Positions 7,550 through 13,088 of a stretch of DNA of 13,088 nt are shown in pieces (the first letter of the stretch is position 1; each line of letters opens with the position of its first letter). The notes under the pieces are model-generated. The model was not told the origin of the DNA. It was given only the letters and a program-made list of their open reading frames with translations, and searched no databases. A program made the translations under genes and the position numbers. This DNA comes from Anaerolineae bacterium. GTDB lineage: Bacteria > Chloroflexota > Anaerolineae > B4-G1 > SLSP01. Where the stretch lies: NCBI GenBank assembly GCA_016934645.1, contig JAFGSL010000407.1, forward strand, positions 1 through 13,088, in the 5' to 3' direction.

Positions 7550-8172
7550 GACAGGGACAGCGTGCCGGTCCGAGTGATGGTATCACCGAGGAGGGCATTT
7601 GCCAATTCAAACGCCGCGTCCGCATCCAGAGGTTGCACGGGATGGAATATCACGTGCATCGGCAAAGGCGGTTGGTGCGGCCCGACCGACTGAACGTAAT
7701 GTATCCCTTCGAGAAGCCGCGCACCCTGCCGACGGTAAAACGCGATGCGCCGTTCGGCTAATTCACGCTCGGCCTCGGTATGCGCCAAGTCGGGGCGTTC
7801 CACTTCAAGAAGCATGGCGATAATCGAAGAGGGCAGCCGCCGCACAACGTCCCCATATATCGTCGTCCCGAGGCCTTGGTTGCGCGCCTCCGGCGTCACG
7901 GCGAACATCCACAGCCAGGCGAGTTGGTGTTCCGTGACGAGAACATAATGCGCCAGCCCCACAAAAACGCCTTCGCGTTGCACCGCGAGCAAGTGATGAT
8001 GTTGGTGCAACCCGTCTCGCTTCTCCCGCAGCAGCCGCAGGTAGAAAGAGACAAGCATCCGTTCGGCGGGCGGGAACGCCGTCTCGTACAAGTCCAGCCA
8101 GGGGAGCAGCAGGTCGTCGTCAGGATGAGTAATTTCGGTGATGTGTAAGTTCATAAGCAACTGTTCAGCCAT
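7546..8172 (-). CDS. GNAT-family N-acetyltransferase
   Basis: A 208-residue protein with the GNAT fold, transferring an acyl group from acyl-CoA to an amine. Motif A is LWMFAVTPEARNQGLG (87-102), containing the R-x-x-G-x-G pyrophosphate-binding loop; the later FYRRQGARLL (145-154) matches motif B. The substrate cannot be told. The start is uncertain: ATG at 8172, TTG at 8181 and ATG at 8154 are all in frame and none has a good ribosome-binding site; similarity to other GNATs would allow any. It follows the methyltransferase after about 56 nt and is probably the last gene of that operon. Its TAG stop shares a CTAG palindrome with the stop of the convergent nitroreductase gene, so any terminator must lie within the opposing gene. 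Confidence 0.88.
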   Translation of the reverse strand: MAEQLLMNLHITEITHPDDDLLLPWLDLYETAFPPAERMLVSFYLRLLREKRDGLHQHHHLLAVQREGVFVGLAHYVLVTEHQLAWLWMFAVTPEARNQGLGTTIYGDVVRRLPSSIIAMLLEVERPDLAHTEAERELAERRIAFYRRQGARLLEGIHYVQSVGPHQPPLPMHVIFHPVQPLDADAAFELANALLGDTITRTGTLSLS

Positions 8173-8228
8173 CCTTGCCAAGGTTTAACACGGGTTTTGG
8201 CCTAAAGATGCTTGCGGGTGACGAAGTG

Positions 8229-8993
8229 TCAAGTCTTGTCGTCTCGTTCGTAACCTTCGCAAGGGTGGTTCGCCGCAAACACAAAGATATTGGCTGAGAA
8301 CGCCGCCGGGTCGAAAGGGGCACCGGCATAATTGCCGAAATGATCAAGTAATGTGAAACCGCGTTCTCGATGCAACCACGCGACGTCTGCGGAACGCAGT
8401 GGATACAGCGGCACTTCATCCTCAAAGATCACGTCTGCGCCGGATTGCAGGCGGGTGTGGAATGTCACCCGCGCAGTAGAAATGTCCCGATACTCACGGT
8501 GAAAGGTTAGCCCGCCTGGCGCTTCGATGACGGGAAAGATAAAGGCTTCGCGCTCCAGCACAAAGTCCCAGTTCATCACCTGGAGAATCCACGGTACGCC
8601 GGGTTTAAGCACGCGCTTGGCAGCGTCGAGGAACTGCGCATACTGCTCTTGCGTGAGGTGAGCAGCCGTGTTCCCGATGCAGAAGGCAGCGTCGAAACAA
8701 AAATCCGTTTGATCAGTTGAGACCAAACTGGCGATATCGAGCATATTCATCACGTGAAATGCGGCCTGAGCATAACGCTGTCGCGCATAGGTGATCATCG
8801 CCGCATCCAGGTCGATGCCGACCACGTCAAAACCATCCGCTGCCAGCCTCCCAGAGTAGTGACCAGTACCGCAACCCACATCCAGGCAACGCCGGTGTTC
8901 CAGTAGAATGTAACGGCGCAGCAACGCGTAAACGGATTCGTTGAACGGGAAGATAGCTTCGTAATGTCCAGCAAAGTCGGCGTAGAAGGACAT
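8229..8993 (-). CDS. Class I SAM-dependent methyltransferase
   Basis: A 254-residue Rossmann-fold methyltransferase. Motif I is CLDVGCGTG (36-44), the acidic ribose-binding residue is Asp61 in VVGIDLD, and the later acidic stretch DFCFDAAFCIGNTA (97-110) and VLKPG (128-132) fit motifs II/III. The C-terminal half (about 140-254) is a beta-rich substrate region without a recognised signature, so the methyl acceptor is unknown. The start is ATG at 8993, overlapping the previous gene's stop as TGATG, with GGAG 5 nt upstream; a TTG directly before it is possible but less likely. The overlap implies translational coupling with the P-loop ATPase gene. Confidence 0.92.
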   Translation of the reverse strand: MSFYADFAGHYEAIFPFNESVYALLRRYILLEHRRCLDVGCGTGHYSGRLAADGFDVVGIDLDAAMITYARQRYAQAAFHVMNMLDIASLVSTDQTDFCFDAAFCIGNTAAHLTQEQYAQFLDAAKRVLKPGVPWILQVMNWDFVLEREAFIFPVIEAPGGLTFHREYRDISTARVTFHTRLQSGADVIFEDEVPLYPLRSADVAWLHRERGFTLLDHFGNYAGAPFDPAAFSANIFVFAANHPCEGYERDDKT

Positions 8994-9748
8994 CAAAACT
9001 CCAACAACGCCCGGCGCACATCCTCAATGCACCGGACGTCACGGCGGCGTAGCGCGGCGAGAAACTTAATGTAAGCGGTTTCTTCCACCGGGGAAATGAC
9101 GGCGCTCTCAACATCCTGGCGCTCGAACGTGCCATGGCGATTCCGGCGCCAAAGCAGGCGATCTTCAACACCGTCGCTTTCATAGACATGGCTGACGCGT
9201 CGCTTGAAAGCCAGCCGATCCGAGTGATCGACACGCAGGTAAACCTTGAGCGTAACCGCAGCCAGGTGCGCCGGAGCGATGCCATTTTTCAGGCAAAGCT
9301 GGTCTTGGGTTTCCTCAAGCGTGTCGGCATGCAGGTTCGTGGCGATAGTATGCCCGCGCGCAGCGAGTGCGAAGAAGTCGCGCGCTTCGTCATCCCAGAG
9401 ATAAGCGTAGTAAAAGCCATTGCCGATTTCGTGCGCCAGGTAGCAGGTCGCACCTGGAGTGGGGTCTTGTGAGGCCAAATCCAGCACCGCGCGGCTTCCT
9501 ACAGCCTGGATCGTCGTCGCATTAGGCAGAAAGTTGAGCAACGCGACCATTACCGCGGTTTTGCCCGCGCCGCCGGGCCGCGCGCCCACCAGCAGCGATG
9601 CGCCGTGACGCATCGCTGCTGCCAGGTAGGCTGCCAAAGGCACATCGACCGTCCCCGCATCGATGAGGTCAATCAGCGAGAGCATCCGCCCACCACGCTG
9701 GTTACACTCGTCGAGCGCGCGGACGTGATCGAACAACGGGTCGGTCAT
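8993..9748 (-). CDS. Stand-alone PilT/VirB11-like P-loop ATPase
   Basis: A 251-residue ATPase that resembles the core of secretion/pilus ATPases (PilT, VirB11, CpaF). Seen: strand and P-loop LLVGARPGGAGKT with Lys63/Thr64; a Walker B-like YLAHEIG with Glu107; then EARDFFALAARGHTIATNLH (121-140), which mirrors the PilT/VirB11 region leading to the His box, here NLHADT (His140). The first glycine expected in GxxxxGKT is Arg57, so the P-loop is atypical. It lacks the N-terminal domain of PilT or CpaF and no pilin, membrane platform or peptidase gene is nearby. Its ATG follows the SPFH stop with no gap (TAAATG) and its stop overlaps the methyltransferase start. The function is unknown; assembly-type ATPase work at the membrane with the SPFH protein is inference. 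Confidence 0.75.
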   Translation of the reverse strand: MTDPLFDHVRALDECNQRGGRMLSLIDLIDAGTVDVPLAAYLAAAMRHGASLLVGARPGGAGKTAVMVALLNFLPNATTIQAVGSRAVLDLASQDPTPGATCYLAHEIGNGFYYAYLWDDEARDFFALAARGHTIATNLHADTLEETQDQLCLKNGIAPAHLAAVTLKVYLRVDHSDRLAFKRRVSHVYESDGVEDRLLWRRNRHGTFERQDVESAVISPVEETAYIKFLAALRRRDVRCIEDVRRALLEF

Positions 9749-10918
9749 TTATTCCGGTTGCGTTTGCGGCTGCGCCACGTCCACCGTGGGTGTAATGCCG
9801 GGACCGGGCAAGACGATGGTCGGGGCAGTGCCTTCGACGGTGAAGATGATCTTGTCGGTTGCGGACAGAGCAGCGGCGTTAGCCTCGGCAATCGTCACCA
9901 GTTGGAACTCAGGATGCTCTGCGTAGAGCAACGCCAGGGCTGTGCGCAAGGCAACGTCTCCACGGGCGGCGGCCTCCATCGCGTCGGCCTCCAATTCGCG
10001 GATTTGCAGGTTGCGCTCGGCGGCCAGAATCTCGTTGGCCTTGGTCGCTTCGATTTTCTGACGCTCCGTCTCAAGTTCGGCCAACGTGTTGGCGCGTTGC
10101 GCTTCGATGACGGCGAGTTGCGCCGCGACGCGCTGGCGTTCCAGTTCGGCCAAAGTGGTCTGCTGGCGCGTGGTTTCCTGGATGCGCGATTGTTCCACCT
10201 GAATCTCGCCCTCCACGCGCGCCTGCTCCGCATCGGCTTGCGCGACGGCCTTCAACTCATCCTGGGCAGCCTTCTCGGTTTCCAGACGGCTTTGTACGAT
10301 GGCATCCAATCCCGCCTGAGCTTCCGCCGAAAGGATGATGTCCGGTACAACGACGTTGCGGACGATCAGACCAACCGACTGTGCCAGGTCATTCAACTCG
10401 CTGTCGATACAGGCGCGCAGTTCGTCACGGGCGCTGCCGATGGTATTGTTGTCGAATGTATTGCCGCCGACGCAAACCTTCATCGCTTGCTTGGCAAAAT
10501 CCTGCACCTTGGACACGAGAGCCACATCGTCGGTGTAGAGGCCGCGGTATTTGGACCAGTTTTCGCGCAACACATCTTTCTCCGCTTCACCGGGGCGGAA
10601 AATATCGCCACTGACGATCGCGCCCATGCGCTGTTTGTCCTTCGTGATGATTTCGGCATCATCTACAGTGAAAGGAATGGCTTGGCTGGAGACCTTGACC
10701 ATGCTGACGTAGAGGCCAAAGTCTGTGTACACACCTGGGCCAACAACCTCCTTTATGCGCCCGCCGGAAAACTGAATGCCGATTTCCTGGGCATCGACCT
10801 TTTTGAAGAAGTAGAAGAATTGGCTTCCAAAGCTGAAGAGCAGGATGACACCAATGACGACGACCACGGCAATGATGACACCGGAAACATTTCTAGCCTT
10901 GGGTCTTAAGTTTTGCAT
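9749..10918 (-). CDS. Membrane-anchored SPFH/prohibitin-family protein
   Basis: A 389-residue protein. A single membrane segment (about 11-38) follows a short basic N-terminus, then an SPFH/band 7 domain (about 40-205: EIGIQFSGGRIKEVVGPGVY and the closing VRNVVVPDIILS), then a long charged Ala/Glu/Gln-rich helix likely to form a coiled coil (about 205-320), and a Pro/Thr-rich tail (365-389). The family forms large membrane rings or microdomains that hold proteases and other membrane proteins. AAGGAG-type site AAGGAG (10933-10928) lies 9 nt before the ATG. It heads a packed set with a P-loop ATPase and a methyltransferase, an arrangement different from the usual NfeD or FtsH partners. Two cysteines (149, 170) sit in the SPFH domain. 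Confidence 0.9.
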   Translation of the reverse strand: MQNLRPKARNVSGVIIAVVVVIGVILLFSFGSQFFYFFKKVDAQEIGIQFSGGRIKEVVGPGVYTDFGLYVSMVKVSSQAIPFTVDDAEIITKDKQRMGAIVSGDIFRPGEAEKDVLRENWSKYRGLYTDDVALVSKVQDFAKQAMKVCVGGNTFDNNTIGSARDELRACIDSELNDLAQSVGLIVRNVVVPDIILSAEAQAGLDAIVQSRLETEKAAQDELKAVAQADAEQARVEGEIQVEQSRIQETTRQQTTLAELERQRVAAQLAVIEAQRANTLAELETERQKIEATKANEILAAERNLQIRELEADAMEAAARGDVALRTALALLYAEHPEFQLVTIAEANAAALSATDKIIFTVEGTAPTIVLPGPGITPTVDVAQPQTQPE

Positions 10919-11028
10919 TGTGATTTTCTCCTTTCAGAATGACTTAACGGATGGATGGACTCTACTTTAAGCTACGTGCTTTGTGGAAAACAGTTGCAAG
11001 CCGCGGTACAATTCGCCGATCCCAGGCA
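10919..11028 (-). other. Gap between xylanase and SPFH genes
   Basis: These 110 nt hold no ORF and no obvious strong hairpin. A weak -35-like TTGCAA followed 18 nt later by GTAGCT is the best promoter candidate on the minus strand and is not convincing. The only clear site is the SPFH ribosome-binding site AAGGAG at 10933-10928. Confidence 0.4.
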
Positions 11029-12153
11029 TCAGGGAACGTTGAGCGCATCGCGGAGTGCGAAATACGCAGGTTTGGGCCGGTAGCCCTTGTCAAAGATAAG
11101 TGCGTGATCGAATCCAGGCTTGAAATCCGGAATCCAGGAATAGCGATCGGTGAAGCCCCACAGCACGAAGGCAGTGCAGTTTTCAGCGGCAAGACAGACC
11201 TCGAAATAGTCGCGGTACATCTGGGCCTGCTTCTGGAAAAGATCATCGGAAGCTTGGTCCCGCAGACGAATATCCATCTCGGTGATGTGGACTTGCAGCC
11301 CCAACTCCCCCAGGCGTTCGATGTTACGTTGCACATTCTCCAGTTTAGGCGCCCCGCTGGTGGCAAGATGCATTTGCAAGCCTACGCCGTGGATGGGCAC
11401 ATCACGTTCCAGCATACCTTTGACCAAATCGTAGACCCGATCCGATTTCCGGCCCAGCCCTTCTGCGCCATAATCGTTGTAGAACAGCAACGCATCGGGA
11501 TCGGCCTCGTGCGCCCAGATGAAGACCTTGTCGACGAAGTCCGGCCCCAGACCATCGGACCAATTCGTCTGTCGCAATACCTGTCTGACACTGTCGCTGA
11601 CGGCCTCGTTAAGCACATCCCAATAGGCCACGCGGCCTTTGTAGCGACCAACGACCATGGCAATATGATCGTGAATGACCTCATCCCACTGCTCCGGGGT
11701 GAACGTTGCATTCTCAATCCAGTCAGGCATGTAGCGATACCAGAGTAACGTGTGCCCACGCACTTTCATCCCGTGCGCCTCAGCAAATTCGACAATAGCA
11801 TCTGTTCCCTCAAAAGTGTACTGATCCGCAGTTGGATGAATTGCCCACAACTTGAAGGCATTTTCGCTGACGAGGATGTTGAACTCGCGCCCCAGGACTT
11901 CACCATAGGTAGGGTCACAGTAAATGTGCTGTGGTTCGACCGCGCCGCCGATGTAGATGCCGCGTGCGTCGGCCAAATCGCGCAGCGGCGGATCGGTCGG
12001 GGTATAGTTACCCGTGTCGATCTGCTCAGGGCAATCCCACGAAGGCTCTGCAGCAGAGGGTTCACCACCAGAGATAGGTTGCCGGATGGTACCGGAAGTA
12101 CAAGCGGTGAGAAGGCTCGCAAGGACAATGCCAATCAGAATAATTCTACGCAT
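11029..12153 (-). CDS. GH10 endo-1,4-beta-xylanase, predicted lipoprotein
   Basis: A 374-residue enzyme. The N-terminus MRRIILIGIVLASLLTAC is a lipoprotein signal with lipobox LTAC (Cys18), so the mature protein should be anchored on the outer face of the membrane. A Ser/Pro/Gly-rich linker (19-55) leads to one GH10 barrel. Acid/base Glu183 lies in WDVLNEAV and nucleophile Glu292 in HITEMDIRL; RGHTLLW (132-138), YNDYG (225-229), LQMHL and LWGFTDRYSW (331-340) match other conserved strands. The usual WHSQ after HTL is WYRY here, and ENEMK is ENAFK. AGGTGA just before the ATG is the ribosome-binding site. It cleaves xylan backbones, feeding oligosaccharides that imported enzymes such as the GH31 protein could finish. 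It lies 31 nt after the glycosyltransferase gene. No carbohydrate-binding module is present. Confidence 0.95.
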   Translation of the reverse strand: MRRIILIGIVLASLLTACTSGTIRQPISGGEPSAAEPSWDCPEQIDTGNYTPTDPPLRDLADARGIYIGGAVEPQHIYCDPTYGEVLGREFNILVSENAFKLWAIHPTADQYTFEGTDAIVEFAEAHGMKVRGHTLLWYRYMPDWIENATFTPEQWDEVIHDHIAMVVGRYKGRVAYWDVLNEAVSDSVRQVLRQTNWSDGLGPDFVDKVFIWAHEADPDALLFYNDYGAEGLGRKSDRVYDLVKGMLERDVPIHGVGLQMHLATSGAPKLENVQRNIERLGELGLQVHITEMDIRLRDQASDDLFQKQAQMYRDYFEVCLAAENCTAFVLWGFTDRYSWIPDFKPGFDHALIFDKGYRPKPAYFALRDALNVP

Positions 12154-12184
12154 TTGTCACCTCGGAGAAAACCGTTCATATCCA

Positions 12185-13066
12185 CTAGCTCCGTTGAACC
12201 GGTTCCCGTCGTCGCACCGCTGCTGCGTCAGCTCTGGCCCGCAGGTAAACATAATACGCCATCCGCCAGAGCGTTTTCGCGCTGGACACCGTGTGGGAGT
12301 GGTAGACCTCAGACGCACCCGCGTAGGCAATGCCATAACCGCGCTGTTGTACGGCACCAGCCCAGGTGTAATCCTCAAGCTCCTTAATGGTTTCATCGAA
12401 GGGAATTTCCAGCGCCAGGGCACGACGGAAAGCCGAACTGGCGTTGGAGAAGACGTGGTCATTCTGACGCACGATGGTGGCCTTGGAACGGTAGCGCCAC
12501 CACAAGCGCAGTCGCTCGGCCCACGCCATCCGGACACCAGGTCGGGCAACGTGACGGCTGAAGGCCCCGGCGACCTTGGGATCTTCCAAGGGTGCGACCA
12601 ACATCTCCAACCAGCGCTCGTTCGCTGGGGTGGCGTCGCCACTGAGACTGGCAACGATTTCGCCTTCCGCTTCCTGGACACCGACGTTCATCGCATGGCA
12701 ATAGCTAAAGCACTCCATGACTAAAGGGATGTGGCGCAGGTGAAACGCTTGCACAGGACCGTACTGTTGTAACGCCTCGGCAATGCCGTCTCCAGCGCTG
12801 GAATCCACAACAAGAACCTCGTAAGGCAAAAGCGTCTGCGTTTCGAGTATTCGCAACGTTTCAACCAGCAGTTCCTTGAGCGAGGGAACACCACGAGGTG
12901 CGCGGCGGCTGTTGTCGTAAGTCTTAATCACGACCGAAACTTCAGGGCCTAACCGCGCACATTCTTTCCCAACGAGCAAGGAAACAGGCACTGAAGGTCT
13001 TTTTGGTTCCGGTTTATCCGGGTTAGGATGGTAAGCTTTAGAATCCATAGCATACCATTCTAGCAT
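12185..13066 (-). CDS. Family 2 glycosyltransferase
   Basis: A GT-A fold, family 2 glycosyltransferase of 293 residues from this start. Seen: the opening strand EVSVVIKTYDNS (42-53), EVLVVDSSAGDG (83-94), the nucleotide-sugar/metal region ASLSGDATP (139-147) in the place of DxD, and the acceptor-side catalytic ED at 231-232 in KELEDYTW. The style resembles rhamnosyl-type transferases that build surface polysaccharides, but donor and acceptor are not known. No membrane segment is seen. ATG at 13066 has no good ribosome-binding site; ATG at 13048 is an alternative, and the frame stays open to the window edge, so the true start could be further upstream. The xylanase gene follows after 31 nt, suggesting co-transcription. 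Confidence 0.88.
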   Translation of the reverse strand: MLEWYAMDSKAYHPNPDKPEPKRPSVPVSLLVGKECARLGPEVSVVIKTYDNSRRAPRGVPSLKELLVETLRILETQTLLPYEVLVVDSSAGDGIAEALQQYGPVQAFHLRHIPLVMECFSYCHAMNVGVQEAEGEIVASLSGDATPANERWLEMLVAPLEDPKVAGAFSRHVARPGVRMAWAERLRLWWRYRSKATIVRQNDHVFSNASSAFRRALALEIPFDETIKELEDYTWAGAVQQRGYGIAYAGASEVYHSHTVSSAKTLWRMAYYVYLRARADAAAVRRREPVQRS

Positions 13067-13088
13067 AAGCTCGCGCTTTGTCGAAGAG

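Noticed and set aside
9605..10909. 434-codon plus-strand ORF opposite the SPFH and ATPase genes
   Set aside because: It is antisense to two genes with clear domains and ribosome-binding sites, has no recognisable motif, and long antisense frames are expected opposite the Ala/Glu/Gln-rich coiled coil in high-GC sequence.
10951..11748. 265-codon plus-strand ORF opposite the xylanase gene
   Set aside because: Antisense to a clear GH10 domain, no motif and no Shine-Dalgarno support.
12014..12724. 236-codon plus-strand ORF across the xylanase/glycosyltransferase junction
   Set aside because: It spans the antisense of two real genes and shows no protein family features.
13043..13066. Extended -10-like TGGTATGCT near the glycosyltransferase start
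   Set aside because: It matches the consensus only partly, lies inside the likely coding sequence and would leave no room for a leader before the alternative ATG at 13048.

Overview
The window is a bacterial chromosomal fragment with moderately high GC. The domain styles suggest Chloroflexota (Anaerolineae/Caldilineae-like): a 7TM-type sensor kinase, a stand-alone PilT/VirB11-like mini-ATPase, a TM1586-type nitroreductase and plant-polysaccharide hydrolases. This taxonomic guess is inference from protein flavour only; there is no rRNA, tRNA or other marker gene. Eleven of twelve annotated genes lie on the minus strand, so the description follows transcription from the right edge to the left edge.

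Right block (about 13066 to 7546, minus). A family 2 glycosyltransferase is followed after 31 nt by a GH10 endo-xylanase lipoprotein. After a 110 nt gap comes a tightly packed set: a membrane-anchored SPFH/prohibitin-like protein, a PilT/VirB11-like P-loop ATPase (stop and start abut, TAAATG), a class I SAM methyltransferase (TGATG overlap) and a GNAT acetyltransferase. The SPFH-ATPase-methyltransferase trio looks translationally coupled and is the most unusual association here.

Middle. A plus-strand nitroreductase-family gene converges on the acetyltransferase, and the two stop codons share one CTAG palindrome. The nitroreductase diverges from a GH31 alpha-glycosidase (alpha-xylosidase/alpha-glucosidase type). 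The short gap between them holds a perfect extended -10 element (TGGTATAAT) for the GH31 gene.

Left block (4196 to 1, minus). A second perfect extended -10 element (TGATATAAT) begins inside the GH31 stop codon. It is followed by a small unrecognised ORF, a receiver-only response regulator, a 279 nt intergenic region with competing hairpins, a soluble triple-PAS histidine kinase, and a 7TM-PAS histidine kinase that runs off the left edge. These three signalling genes plausibly form one phosphorelay. The two glycoside hydrolases fit breakdown of xylan or xyloglucan: GH10 outside the membrane, GH31 on oligosaccharides inside. Whether the signalling genes control this is not shown by the sequence.

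No tRNA, rRNA, CRISPR array, insertion sequence or attachment site was seen. The many ORFs antisense to the genes above are treated as shadows of high-GC coding sequence.
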